Assembly (NCBI GenBank): GCA_029212925.1
Contig: JARGOB010000002.1
Location: 273,457-337,456 of the forward strand
Source: Coxiellaceae bacterium
GTDB taxonomy: Bacteria; Pseudomonadota; Gammaproteobacteria; Coxiellales; Coxiellaceae
Direction: 5' to 3'
DNA length: 64,000 nucleotides
Position 1 is the first letter of the stretch. Each line of letters opens with the position of its first letter. Under the pieces are notes generated by a model. That model searched no databases. It worked only from the letters and a program-made list of their open reading frames with translations, and was not told the origin of the DNA. This document shows positions 46,338 to 55,164 of this stretch, piece after piece. The position numbers were made by a program, and so were the translations under genes.

Positions 46338-46499
46338 ATAACATGCTCATTCATTTCAGATTGGTTATTTGTATTCGCCATATAATAAAAAAATTGAGCT
46401 CTCATACCTTACGCTACCTATATATATTCATATTCAAGGTAGACTACCTTATCTAAGCGCTACCAGTTAGAGTAGAAAATACTCTGTATGATGCGGTGC

Positions 46500-47297
46500 T
46501 TAAACAGATACCAAATCTGGCTTAAAGCCCAGCTTGGTTAACGTTTGATATAATTCGGATTTTGTTCGACAACTAAATTGATCTTTCACTGTTGCAATAT
46601 AATTTTCGACAGTTCGCTTTGATATGCCTAAAGCCAATCCAATCTCGCGCGTAGAATAACACTGAAATAATAATTTAAAGCATTGTGCTTGGCGATATGT
46701 CAGATACGTGCTGTGATCACCAGACATCAAATAGTAGCGCGCCGGCTTTGGAAGACTTGGATCTGTTTTCGTATGTTTACATATGCTAATCTGCGAACAC
46801 TTAAGCTGTGGTTTTTTTACCGTGCTATCAATAATACTTCTAGCCTTATCTTTAAAGTACAAAGTAAATTGTTCTGCGATATCGAGCTTATGTAATATAT
46901 TACTTGTTTCGCTGTTAGCATCACAAAAAAACTCGAAAGTTTCACGGCCGCCATCATGAAAGTGATTCTTTATCGTAAGTACCTGCCTTAATCCAAACTG
47001 TTCACGTTCGAAGCTCATAATCGTACGACAAAAATCAGCAGCATTTTCAGGCACTGAACTTAAGAACATTTCTGGTGTGTGCCATCCGGGCACCTGAAAG
47101 TCTTTTGTATCTGGCCATTTCACCGGCTTTTTGAATAGTTCATTCAGGGTTTTTTGGCTGAATACATCAGCATGCTTAGGATTTGTGGTTAAAATTGCAC
47201 GGCTGCGATTAGGAGAAAAATATGAATAGGCCATATCCTCTATGCCTAAGTACTGCAGGTATGGCTTTGCTATTTCACTTATCTTGCTACTATCCAT
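46500..47297 (-). CDS. LuxR-type transcriptional regulator
   Basis: A 265-residue protein with a C-terminal LuxR helix-turn-helix (about 195-260): LTYRQAQCFKLLFQCYSTRE then IGLALGISKRTVENYIATVK. The N-terminal about 180 residues do not show the residues of acyl-homoserine-lactone-binding domains and may be a PAS-like or unknown sensor (DFCRTIMSFEREQFGLRQVL). No autoinducer synthase is nearby. LuxR-type solo regulators of this layout are frequent in Legionella-like genomes. It lies 163 bp upstream of the carbamoyltransferase gene on the same strand and may control it. Confidence 0.85.
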   Translation of the reverse strand: MDSSKISEIAKPYLQYLGIEDMAYSYFSPNRSRAILTTNPKHADVFSQKTLNELFKKPVKWPDTKDFQVPGWHTPEMFLSSVPENAADFCRTIMSFEREQFGLRQVLTIKNHFHDGGRETFEFFCDANSETSNILHKLDIAEQFTLYFKDKARSIIDSTVKKPQLKCSQISICKHTKTDPSLPKPARYYLMSGDHSTYLTYRQAQCFKLLFQCYSTREIGLALGISKRTVENYIATVKDQFSCRTKSELYQTLTKLGFKPDLVSV

Positions 47298-47443
47298 TGC
47301 TACTCATCTTCAATACGCATGTCAAATATCTAGTTATATAGTGATTGTATCATAAAGGCGTTAGGGCATCAAAAGCATAAGGTAAGCTACTGTTATATTA
47401 CTGGATTTTTACATGAATCTCGCGTCGAGCGCGGAATGACAAG

Positions 47444-48049
47444 TCATCGTGCGTTGCGCATAACGAACTGCGTGAGTTGTCGGTTGATTTTCGCTGCCGC
47501 TTGATTTGCTGCTAACACACCACCATAAGGATCATTTTGCTGCGCTGTCACAGTAGTACTGAATCGCTTGCTCGCTTGGATTTTATTCGTTTTACTATTC
47601 ACCAAATCAGCCTGTATGGTCATCACAAAACGACTTTGCGGCAACATAAAATTCTGCTCAAACTCCAAAATATCCGTTTGTAAATTGTAATCGGTTAAAC
47701 CTGAAAAAGGTGATGTCACCACGGCTTTAAAATATCTCGCATTACTCAATGATTGCACAAATGAGGGAAGCATCATGTTGGCTGGTGTGCCCACCCATCT
47801 ATTCTTGCTAAATTTTTCTAAACGATACGGCGTAATCATATAGCGCATATAGTCACTGCGATATCCCGGTGCAGCCACCGGATCAGAAACCAGCAACGTA
47901 AGGTTGGTACGCGGAAGACGATTATTAATACGCGGCTTTAATGTTTTAATTGTATAACTTGCTTCATTTGGCACATCTAATGGCTTCAAGCATGACACCA
48001 ACGATAATGACATCAATACCGCCACAACAATAAATAGTATTTTCTTCAT
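47444..48049 (-). CDS. ABC-type transport auxiliary lipoprotein (PqiC/YmbA-like)
   Basis: A 201-residue lipoprotein: the N-terminus KKILFIVVAVLMSLSLVSC ends in a lipobox with the acylated Cys near residue 20. The mature part fits the ABC_trans_aux family (YTIKTLKPR; RYMITPYRLEKFSKNRWVG; AANQAAAKINRQLTQFV). Such lipoproteins sit in the outer membrane facing an MCE protein and complete a lipid path across the periplasm. It is the last gene of the Mla-type operon, one base overlapping the MCE gene. Confidence 0.85.
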   Translation of the reverse strand: MKKILFIVVAVLMSLSLVSCLKPLDVPNEASYTIKTLKPRINNRLPRTNLTLLVSDPVAAPGYRSDYMRYMITPYRLEKFSKNRWVGTPANMMLPSFVQSLSNARYFKAVVTSPFSGLTDYNLQTDILEFEQNFMLPQSRFVMTIQADLVNSKTNKIQASKRFSTTVTAQQNDPYGGVLAANQAAAKINRQLTQFVMRNAR

Positions 48050-48975
48050 TATTTTTCTCCTGGACCCAGCGGCCGATTTTTCTGACCACGCAGTAACATC
48101 GATGGGTTATGCTGCAATTGATTAGCTAAATGATTTACCTCGCGAATCGTGGCGTTAATCGCTGTCAATAATTCACTGGTTTGTGGCACCACTTGCTGCG
48201 ATACATTCTGGACTAAGGTATCCGCCCCTACCATGGTCTTATCAATCGAATCACCCGTTTCGGTGATTTTATTCGCCATCTTTCTTAAAGAGGCTAAAGT
48301 TTTATTCAATTGACTAACAGTCTCAGGCAAGTTTTCTGTTGATGTTGCAATATTTTTAGTAAGCAAGCGAGTAGAGTCGATAATTTTATTAAAATTCTTT
48401 TGATTCTCATTCAAATTCTGTGTGACTTGTTGAATATTTTGCAAGCTATCAGCAATCGCTTTACGATTTTTTTCATCCACAATTTTTTGCACGCTGATAG
48501 ACAAACTCTTAATATTCTGCGTTACATCTTCCAGTGCATCGCTCAAAGTTTCCAATAAAGATGGCTTAGAAGGAATAGTCGCATATTCTTCGCCTGGCTT
48601 TTTCTTTAAGGCTGGTGCATCACGCTGTGTAGCACTTAAACCCACATAGGTAACTCCTGTAATGCCCTGCGACTTTAACATGGCTACGGTACTTTCGTTA
48701 ATCGGTGTATTAGCCTTCATCGCTAAAATCAAACGCACTCGCTGTGGATCTTTCGGATCTAACTCGATTGATGCAACACTGCCCACTTTCACACCATTAA
48801 ATGTCACTTGCGCTTTTGGCGTTAATCCTGCGACAGACTCATTCATCAACACTTTATAATGAACAGCATCGTCTTGCTTATTTAAGTCTTCTAACCAAAT
48901 AAAAATAATTACCAACGCAGCAACTAAAATCATTACAAATCCACCTACCAGTGTGTAATTGACTTTATTATCCAT
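48049..48975 (-). CDS. MCE-domain substrate-binding protein, MlaD family
   Basis: A 308-residue protein. The start is the ATG at 48975 (AGGAGA just upstream, overlapping the ATPase stop by 8 bp) rather than an in-frame ATG 60 bp earlier. One N-terminal TM helix (YTLVGGFVMILVAALVIIFI) is followed by the MCE domain (about 40-125: VLMNESVAGLTPKAQVTFNG; VKVGSVASIELDP; LKSQGITGVTYVGL) and a long helical tail. It is anchored in the inner membrane and passes lipids through the periplasm with the other gene products of this operon. Confidence 0.92.
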   Translation of the reverse strand: MDNKVNYTLVGGFVMILVAALVIIFIWLEDLNKQDDAVHYKVLMNESVAGLTPKAQVTFNGVKVGSVASIELDPKDPQRVRLILAMKANTPINESTVAMLKSQGITGVTYVGLSATQRDAPALKKKPGEEYATIPSKPSLLETLSDALEDVTQNIKSLSISVQKIVDEKNRKAIADSLQNIQQVTQNLNENQKNFNKIIDSTRLLTKNIATSTENLPETVSQLNKTLASLRKMANKITETGDSIDKTMVGADTLVQNVSQQVVPQTSELLTAINATIREVNHLANQLQHNPSMLLRGQKNRPLGPGEK

Positions 48976-49747
48976 GCTGATCTCCTGTAGCAGGGGTGCT
49001 GCTTTGTTGTAACCGCGGACTGGAAAAGTATTCACGAATTTTTGGATGACGCTTTTTGACTAACTGTTGCATTGGTTCCATTGCTAATACGCGTCCTTCG
49101 CCCATAAATGCTACTTTATCTGCCACATCCCATAACGATGTAGGGTCATGCGATACCATTACTATTGTTAATTTTAGACTATTTTTCAACTTAAGAATAA
49201 GCTCATCAAAATCACTGGCACTTTTTGGATCAAGCCCAGAAGTTGGCTCATCGAGTAACAATAGTTCTGGATCACGAGCCAACGCACGGGCTAATGCAGC
49301 ACGTTTTTTCATACCGCCACTCAACTCCGATGGATAACGATCAGCCGCGTCGGCTGGTAATCCCGTCATCACTAATTTCAATAGTGCAATTTCTGTACGA
49401 GCATGCTCATCCAATTGGGTAAATACTTTTAATGGGAACATGACATTTTCTAATACCGTTAAAGAAGAAAACAAAGCACTTTGTTGAAATAAAACACCCC
49501 AACGCCGACGTATACTAAATGCCGTTGCACTATCACAGTTGACCGCTTCATCACCAAATAATTTAATCGAACCTTCTTGCGGCCGTTGTAACATCAATAT
49601 ACTGCGCAGCAAGGTGGTTTTACCACTGCCACTACCACCCACTATGGCGACAATAGTTTGTTGCTCAACAGTAAAATCAAGATGCTTATGCACCCACTGC
49701 CCGCCTAAATAATTACCCAGATCACGCACGTCAATGATTGCCGACAT
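48968..49747 (-). CDS. ABC transporter ATPase, MlaF-like
   Basis: A 259-residue ATPase with Walker A VGGSGSGKTTLLRS, Q-loop LFQQSALFSSLTV, signature LSGGMKKRAALARALA, Walker B LLLLDEPTSGLDP and the switch His in VMVSHD. The LSGGM signature and overall length match the MlaF branch that powers lipid transport between membranes. It is translationally joined to the permease upstream and the MCE gene downstream. Confidence 0.93.
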   Translation of the reverse strand: MSAIIDVRDLGNYLGGQWVHKHLDFTVEQQTIVAIVGGSGSGKTTLLRSILMLQRPQEGSIKLFGDEAVNCDSATAFSIRRRWGVLFQQSALFSSLTVLENVMFPLKVFTQLDEHARTEIALLKLVMTGLPADAADRYPSELSGGMKKRAALARALARDPELLLLDEPTSGLDPKSASDFDELILKLKNSLKLTIVMVSHDPTSLWDVADKVAFMGEGRVLAMEPMQQLVKKRHPKIREYFSSPRLQQSSTPATGDQHG

Positions 49748-50871
49748 TAAATGCCCTCCATGCTAAAGATGATGGAGAATACTGCATCTAAAATAATAAT
49801 TAAAAAAATCGATTGTACTGCCGAGCGCGTAGTCATTTTACCGACGCTGTCTGAACTGCGCTCAACACAAAACCCCTGAAAGCAACCGACTGCCGCAATA
49901 ACAAATGCAAACACAGGTGCTTTAACTAAACCGACAACATAAGTTTTGGTACTAATCACTTCATGAAAGCGCGACAAGAAATCATAAAAACTCACCCCCA
50001 ACATATTCTTAGCCATCATCATGCTACCAAAAATACCAAACACATCCGCCCATACCGTGAGTAATGGAAGCGCAATAATTAAACCAATGACCTTCGGTAA
50101 TACTAAACGCTCGATGGGCTCCAGCCCCATGGTTTGCAGCGCATCAATTTCCTCATTAATTTTCATGCTACCTATTTGTGACGTAAACGCTGTACTGGTT
50201 CGACCTGCAGCAATAATAGCAGTAATCAGCGGTGCAAATTCACGCAGTATTGCCAAGCCAGACAGATCAACAATATAAATATTGGCATCATACATTTCCA
50301 GCTGTAAACCCATTTGATACGCCAGTACAACACCAATGAGAAAAGATAATAACGCGACAATCGGCAATGCATAAAAACCATTTTGCTCTATAGCGACAAA
50401 AATAGCTTGCCAATTAAATTTGGCAGGCCGCTTACACTGACGCAGCAATATCACGACTAACTCACCAAAAAATGCTAAAAAGTTAAGGCAATTTATCCAT
50501 TTATCGATAACCTGCTTGCCTAATAAATAGAGAATATTTTTTGGTGACTTAGGTGCCATTGGCCGTGATGAAATAATATGCTCATCATGCGTGACTAAAT
50601 CATATAAAGTCTGTTGGTCAGGGTCTAAGCCTAATAGTTTTGCAAGTTTGTTTTGTAAACTGGTGCGCCGAACTAACTCATACAGCAACCAAGCACCCGA
50701 TGTATCCATGTGCACAATACCCGAAGCCTGCACATGTTGTAAATTATCTATTTGAGTTAACTTTTCAACCTGATGCTGAATAGCCGAAATGCCATGGATG
50801 GTCCAATCGCCACTGCAACGGATGCTAACACCATCTGGAGCTATTTCAATTTTTGCTGCAATTTCAGACAT
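49747..50871 (-). CDS. MlaE-family permease with N-terminal STAS domain
   Basis: A 374-residue protein. Residues 1-100 form a STAS-like domain (SIRCSGDWTIHGISAIQHQV; VHMDTSGAWLLYELVRR). About 120-374 is the MlaE permease (ALPIVALLSFLIGVVLAYQM; EFAPLITAIIAAGRTSTAFT; EIDALQTMGLEPIERLVLPK). In Escherichia coli the STAS partner MlaB is a separate protein; the fused form is a known variant. First gene of the four-gene operon permease-ATPase-MCE-lipoprotein. Confidence 0.92.
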   Translation of the reverse strand: MSEIAAKIEIAPDGVSIRCSGDWTIHGISAIQHQVEKLTQIDNLQHVQASGIVHMDTSGAWLLYELVRRTSLQNKLAKLLGLDPDQQTLYDLVTHDEHIISSRPMAPKSPKNILYLLGKQVIDKWINCLNFLAFFGELVVILLRQCKRPAKFNWQAIFVAIEQNGFYALPIVALLSFLIGVVLAYQMGLQLEMYDANIYIVDLSGLAILREFAPLITAIIAAGRTSTAFTSQIGSMKINEEIDALQTMGLEPIERLVLPKVIGLIIALPLLTVWADVFGIFGSMMMAKNMLGVSFYDFLSRFHEVISTKTYVVGLVKAPVFAFVIAAVGCFQGFCVERSSDSVGKMTTRSAVQSIFLIIILDAVFSIIFSMEGI

Positions 50872-50922
50872 TCATGGTTCCGTTCAACAGGGCTAAACTC
50901 ACCTTGAGTTTACCATGTCGAT

Positions 50923-52107
50923 CTAACGATGTCTTTTGACCAAAAGATAACAAGACGCTAAGCCCAACAGCCCCAAGATCACATAGCCCACTGCTAATAC
51001 CGAAACACTACCCACCATCGAACTGACTATCGCTGCTGCGGCAAATGCGATCAAGGTTTGCGACCCACCATATAATGCCCCCGCCATGCCACGCTTATTG
51101 GTAAATTCACTGAGCGCCAATGCCGTGGTATTACCCTGAGTCAGTGCCTGACTAAACGTAACAACGAGAATGCTGATTAAAAATAACGCCACACTTGCTG
51201 TATGCCCCACCGACAATAAGACTAACCACAACCCAGAAAATAATAGCAAGTACTGCGCAACCAAAACACACTTGATACTTCCCCAATAAGACACCAGGCG
51301 TGCCGAAGCAAATCTGCCTAATAAGCTACCGACACTCACCAATGATGTTAACCAGCCATACACCACTGGTGTTAAGTGAAAACCACGCTGCAAAATAAAT
51401 GAACTGGTCGATGCATAAATCATGGTTGCTGCTAGGCCTATACCGGACAAAAATGCAGCACCTAGAAACAGGCGATGTGTTAACAAATAACGATAAGCAG
51501 ACATCAAGCCGTTAAAAGACATCGCGAGTGGATTGCGATGCATGTTAGTCTCGGGAACAACGATCATAAACAAAACAAAAGACGTAAGCATATAAATGCC
51601 CAGCGCTAGAAAGTTTGCCTGCCAACCAAACCAATGCTGTAAATAACCACCTACCATCGGTGCAAATAAAGGTGACATGCACACCGCCATACCACAATAC
51701 GACGAAAGCTTTGCCAACACTTTGTCCTGACAGCGATCCGCCAAAATGCTGCGACCAATGCCTGAGCAAACCGCCGAACCCACGCCTTGGAGCACGCGCG
51801 TCACTAAAAACCAACCAATTTGAGTCGTAAACACTGCCGCAAAACTGCTAATCGCTGCCACGCCTAAGCCAAATAGCACAATGGGCTTGCGTCCGTATTT
51901 GTCCGACAATGGCCCATAGAAAAATAAGCTCGCCCCCATGCCAATTAGAAAGAATGACACGGATTGCTGCATATGTTCTTGGTTAGTGTGCATAAATACT
52001 TGGATGTGCGGCATTGACGCCAAATGGATATCGATACCCATAAAAGCACCGATAATCATAAAGATAATAACAGCGAAGATGGGTAAGTCTTGGCGAATTG
52101 ATGACAT
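50923..52107 (-). CDS. MFS drug-resistance transporter, Bcr/CflA type
   Basis: A 394-residue 12-TM transporter. Seen: MGIDIHLASMPHIQVFM in helix 1, the motif A loop FYGPLSDKYGRKPIVLFG, LQGVGSAVCSGIGRSILAD in helix 4, and GGYLQHWFGWQANFLALG. These fit the Bcr/CflA drug:proton antiporters. It is divergent from the Kdo hydroxylase gene and separate from the Mla operon (51 bp). Confidence 0.88.
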   Translation of the reverse strand: MSSIRQDLPIFAVIIFMIIGAFMGIDIHLASMPHIQVFMHTNQEHMQQSVSFFLIGMGASLFFYGPLSDKYGRKPIVLFGLGVAAISSFAAVFTTQIGWFLVTRVLQGVGSAVCSGIGRSILADRCQDKVLAKLSSYCGMAVCMSPLFAPMVGGYLQHWFGWQANFLALGIYMLTSFVLFMIVVPETNMHRNPLAMSFNGLMSAYRYLLTHRLFLGAAFLSGIGLAATMIYASTSSFILQRGFHLTPVVYGWLTSLVSVGSLLGRFASARLVSYWGSIKCVLVAQYLLLFSGLWLVLLSVGHTASVALFLISILVVTFSQALTQGNTTALALSEFTNKRGMAGALYGGSQTLIAFAAAAIVSSMVGSVSVLAVGYVILGLLGLASCYLLVKRHR

Positions 52108-52179
52108 AACTCCAGGTTACACCAAACATTTACTCGCTTGCAACTTGCTGGTCACTGCCAATGGATTTACAATGCCGAC

Positions 52180-53070
52180 ATGAATAAAGCAATCAAATCT
52201 ATCGAGCTCAATCAGTGGCAACCCGAACCTAGCTATGCTGAGCAACAACAGCTGGTTAAGAACCTCGAGTCCAATCAATTACTGCTGTTTCCACAGCTAT
52301 CATTTGAACTGCTGCCTGAAGAGCGCGTGCTGCTAAATGAAAACATTTTAAGCGGGAAACGCAAGAATATCAGCTTTGACAAATACAGCCAAAAGCTGGG
52401 TGGTTGTAATGTGAACATCAACAAGCCGCTCGTCACTCAAATGATGCGCCGATTTATCAACCAAGCTGAGCACTTGGTGCATTTATTGTTACCTGAGTAT
52501 CAAGACGATTTAATTCCTGGTCGCACCAGTTTTCGCCCTGCTAAAGTGGAAGGTCGCAAAGCTGATTCGTACCGCAAAGACGATAGCCTATTACACGTTG
52601 ATGCATTTCCATCAACACCGATGCAAGATTTACGTATCTTGCGTTTCTTTGCCAATATTAATCCGAACAATCAACCACGCACGTGGCGCATCGGCGAACC
52701 ATTTGAACAATTGGCTGAACGCTTTATTCCTGATATTAGCGCACCCACTCCTGGCAGCAGTAAATTAATGCAATGGTTACACGTAACGCGCAAATACCGC
52801 ACGCGTTACGATCATTACATGCTTAAGCTGCACAATAAAATGAAAGCCGATCAAAACTATCAACAACAGGTATCACAATCCACTATTGAATTACCGGCAA
52901 ACAGTTGCTGGATGGTATTTACTGATTCAGTATCCCATGCGGCGATGGCTGGACAGTTTTGCTTGGAGCAAACGTTTTATTTACCGATCAAAGCCATGCA
53001 CAATAGCAAGCAATCACCGCATCATATTTTGCAACAGCAACTTAATCGCGAACTGATTCCGCAACTGTAG
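52180..53070 (+). CDS. kdoO: Kdo hydroxylase family protein (Fe/2OG-type)
   Basis: A 296-residue protein matching Kdo hydroxylases, which hydroxylate the Kdo sugar of lipopolysaccharide with iron, oxygen and 2-oxoglutarate. Seen: NISFDKYSQKLGGC, RTSFRPAKVEGRKADSYRKD, the metal site LLHVDAFPSTP (HxD), LRFFANINP and the second His in WMVFTDSVSHAAMAGQ. The ATG at 52180 is chosen on family start; a TTG at 52138 in frame is an alternative, and neither has a strong ribosome binding site. The gene ends against a displaced old tail of tgt. Confidence 0.88.
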   Translation: MNKAIKSIELNQWQPEPSYAEQQQLVKNLESNQLLLFPQLSFELLPEERVLLNENILSGKRKNISFDKYSQKLGGCNVNINKPLVTQMMRRFINQAEHLVHLLLPEYQDDLIPGRTSFRPAKVEGRKADSYRKDDSLLHVDAFPSTPMQDLRILRFFANINPNNQPRTWRIGEPFEQLAERFIPDISAPTPGSSKLMQWLHVTRKYRTRYDHYMLKLHNKMKADQNYQQQVSQSTIELPANSCWMVFTDSVSHAAMAGQFCLEQTFYLPIKAMHNSKQSPHHILQQQLNRELIPQL

Positions 53071-53117
53071 TTGACTGCTGCACAATACATTCGCGCATCG
53101 CTTCAGTCGTTTGATGC
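53044..53117 (-). pseudogene. Displaced old 3' end of tgt
   Basis: The minus strand reads HQTTEAMRECIVQQSTTVA then ESVRD and a stop overlapping the end of the Kdo hydroxylase gene. The first 15 residues match the present tgt C-terminus HQTTEAMRECIAQQS. The shared 46 bp (53072-53117 and 53253-53298) differ at five positions, three of them silent. This is best explained as the original tgt tail, cut off when the hairpin element at 53158-53235 arrived and a duplicated segment with a new ending took over. Confidence 0.7.
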
Positions 53118-53157
53118 CCGCCTACCTGCTACGCAGGTTAGGCTCCTGATATGATGC

Positions 53158-53235
53158 GGGCGCAAAGACAAGTAATTGCGCCCTTTTAAGGGGGAGCTAA
53201 CGCTCGCTCCCCCTTAAAAATCCCCCACGCGTAAG
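53158..53235 (-). repeat. Hairpin repeat element, copy B (3' side of tgt)
   Basis: About 75 bp, inverted relative to copy A at 54556-54632. It contains hairpin 1 with arms AAGGGGGAGC/GCTCCCCCTT, and hairpin 2 with arms GGGCGCAA/TTGCGCCC around the loop TTACTTGTCT (read on the minus strand). The end of tgt, coding RVGDF and stop, lies in this repeat. Hairpin 1 followed by an A/T run could also serve as a terminator for both convergent genes. A further imperfect palindrome (GCCTACCTGC/GCAGGTTAGGC) lies at about 53120-53143. Confidence 0.8.
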
Positions 53236-54410
53236 GAGTCAACTACCTTTTGTGACTGCTGTGCGATACATTCACGCATCGCCTCAGTCGTTTGATGCAT
53301 ACAATGTATGTTATGAATGCTGGCAAGGTTACAATAAATCGCTTGGCGGTTTTTAAATAAATAATGCATATAGCTACGTGAAAAATTTTGGCAGGTATAA
53401 CAACTGCAGCCTTTTAGTATTGGCTCATTATCTAATGCATACTTGCTCTTTTTAATTAAAATTCGACCGGCATCTTCACCCAAAGCATCAAACCGCACCC
53501 AATCACCCGCTGGCACTGTCATGCCATGATATAGCGCACCGTGGCGTGCATTACGTGTTGGCGCAACGCAATCAAAAATATCAATGCCACGTTCAGCAAC
53601 ATCAATTAAATCTTGCGGGTTTAAGCCAACACCCATGGTGTAACGCACTTTATGCTGTGGTAATTGCGGTCTTACCCAATCAATAATCTCAGCCGTTTTT
53701 GGCATATCAAAACCAATGACTTCTCCACCGATTGCAATGCCATCTAAATCCGCATTTACAATAAACTCGGTACTCTTGTCTCGCAAGTCACGAAAGCTAC
53801 CACCTTGGATAATGCCAAACAATGCTTGGCGATTGCCATAGGCTGAATTCGGATCATTATCATGCACGGCTTTCGATTGCATCAACCAGCGGTGGGTACG
53901 ATCCAATGCCGCTAAAGCGGCTTGTCGTCCCCCTTGTTCGGGTGTGCATTCATCAAACGCCATAATAATATCGGCGCCAATAATTTTTTGGGTTTCAATT
54001 GAGGATTGTGGTGTTAAATGAATCACTTTACCATTGATTGGGTGTTTAAAGTGCGCACCCATATCATCAATCTTACAGATTTTGCCATTCTTCGATAGGC
54101 TAAATACTTGGAAGCCACCACTATCGGTTAACATCGGTTTTTGCCAAGACATAAACGGATGCATACCGCCGGCATTTTGGATCACCTCGGTGCCTGGCGC
54201 TACGAGCATATGGTAGGTATTACCGCCTAGGATGATTTGGCTACCCGCTTGTTGCAATTGCGGTGGTGTCATTTGATTCACAGCGGCTCGCGTGGCGACT
54301 GGCATAAACGCTGGAGTCATGACATCACCATGCGGTGTAGTCATTTGCATGATACGTGCCGGTTTGTTGGGATGTTGTTGAACACACTGACTGTTAAAAC
54401 TGTTTGGCAT
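53214..54410 (-). CDS. tgt: Queuine tRNA-ribosyltransferase (tRNA-guanine transglycosylase)
   Basis: A 398-residue enzyme that swaps guanine 34 for the queuosine precursor in tRNAs with GUN anticodons. Seen: GGNTYHML, the substrate-site Asp in LTDSGGFQVFSL, AFDECTP, FGIIQGGSFRDLR, the nucleophile Asp in GIDIFDCVAPTRNARHG, and the zinc site CSCYTCQNFSRSYMHYL with a following His. The last about 13 residues (QKVVDSLRVGDF) differ from the displaced tail at 53044 and are partly encoded by a repeat element, so the C-terminus was remodelled. It is not next to queA, yajC or secDF in this window. Confidence 0.95.
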   Translation of the reverse strand: MPNSFNSQCVQQHPNKPARIMQMTTPHGDVMTPAFMPVATRAAVNQMTPPQLQQAGSQIILGGNTYHMLVAPGTEVIQNAGGMHPFMSWQKPMLTDSGGFQVFSLSKNGKICKIDDMGAHFKHPINGKVIHLTPQSSIETQKIIGADIIMAFDECTPEQGGRQAALAALDRTHRWLMQSKAVHDNDPNSAYGNRQALFGIIQGGSFRDLRDKSTEFIVNADLDGIAIGGEVIGFDMPKTAEIIDWVRPQLPQHKVRYTMGVGLNPQDLIDVAERGIDIFDCVAPTRNARHGALYHGMTVPAGDWVRFDALGEDAGRILIKKSKYALDNEPILKGCSCYTCQNFSRSYMHYLFKNRQAIYCNLASIHNIHCMHQTTEAMRECIAQQSQKVVDSLRVGDF

Positions 54411-54555
54411 AGCGACTCTATATAATGGTATAAAAATATGGCCAGGATTATACCAGTTTTTACACAGCCTGACGAAGCCAGCATATTTTCCTATAAATCA
54501 GTATATTGCAGTTAATACATTGTTCCAGCATTACTTGTCTTTGTGACCACCACCT

Positions 54556-54632
54556 TTCGCGTGGGGGATTTTTAAGGGGGAGCGAGCGTTAGCTCCCCCT
54601 TGAAAGGTCACAATTACTTGTCTTTGTGACCG
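54556..54632 (+). repeat. Hairpin repeat element, copy A (5' side of tgt)
   Basis: Matches the reverse complement of copy B nearly base for base, starting CGCGTGGGGGATTTTTAAGG. Hairpin 1 is the same; hairpin 2 has arms GGTCACAA/TTGTGACC around the identical loop TTACTTGTCT. Two stem positions differ from copy B on both strands so that pairing is kept. A half copy, TTACTTGTCTTTGTGACC, lies just before at about 54532. Confidence 0.8.
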
Positions 54633-54645
54633 TTTATTACCAGGA

Positions 54646-54695
54646 GGATATTTACGGGTATTGCCGTCGCCAGACGGCAATACCCGGAAATATCC
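54646..54695. other. Strong hairpin upstream of the short luxR-type gene
   Basis: Arms GGGTATTGCCGTC and GACGGCAATACCC are perfect around GCCA, and the stem extends outward with GGATATTT/AAATATCC. A direct repeat GGAAATATCC follows, then TAATTTTT. It could be an intrinsic terminator or a structured leader, about 110 bp before the LuxR-type gene. Confidence 0.6.
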
Positions 54696-54807
54696 GGAAA
54701 TATCCGTAATTTTTACTGATTGTTTTCCCCCCCAATCAGCGTATCTTGATACTAATAAATGGGTATTTTTAGATGAATAGAGATAAGCTGCAAGTGAGGT
54801 GAACACC

Positions 54808-55164
54808 ATGAGATCAGAACAAATTTCCGTACAACGTTCTGTACAAGCATTTTATAACGACTTTATTTTCATTAAAAAACTACACGGTATCGATACCAAA
54901 TCGCTTGCTCGTCGTTCAATATCATCTAAAAAAAGTTATCTACTACTTAGCACACTGCACACCTTTGAGCTCAGTAAACGTCAAGTCGACGTACTTAAAC
55001 ACATGAAGCATATCAGCTCACGTAAAAAAATTGCTGAAACCATGAAGATCTCTATTAAGACCTTAGAAGATCATTTATTGATTATGCGTAAGAAAATGCA
55101 TTGTAATACGGTACAGACCATGTTTGATGTAGTACAAAACAATTTACTGCTAGCTACGCCTTAG
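54808..55164 (+). CDS. Short LuxR-type HTH protein
   Basis: A 118-residue protein with a C-terminal LuxR helix-turn-helix (about 55-110): ELSKRQVDVLKHMKHISSRK then KIAETMKISIKTLEDHLLIM. The N-terminal about 50 residues are too short for a ligand domain. The ATG at 54808 follows GAGG at eight bases; a GTG at 54799 is the alternative. It overlaps the convergent DUF2520 gene by 4 bp. No target is evident. Confidence 0.8.
   Translation: MRSEQISVQRSVQAFYNDFIFIKKLHGIDTKSLARRSISSKKSYLLLSTLHTFELSKRQVDVLKHMKHISSRKKIAETMKISIKTLEDHLLIMRKKMHCNTVQTMFDVVQNNLLLATP

Noticed and set aside
46500..47297. Quorum-sensing LuxR receptor
   Set aside because: The N-terminal part does not show the usual acyl-homoserine-lactone pocket residues and no synthase gene is nearby, so it was called a LuxR-type solo regulator only.
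54531..54809. 92-residue minus-strand open frame upstream of tgt
   Set aside because: It is made almost wholly of the hairpin repeat and the strong palindrome, so it is not a credible gene.
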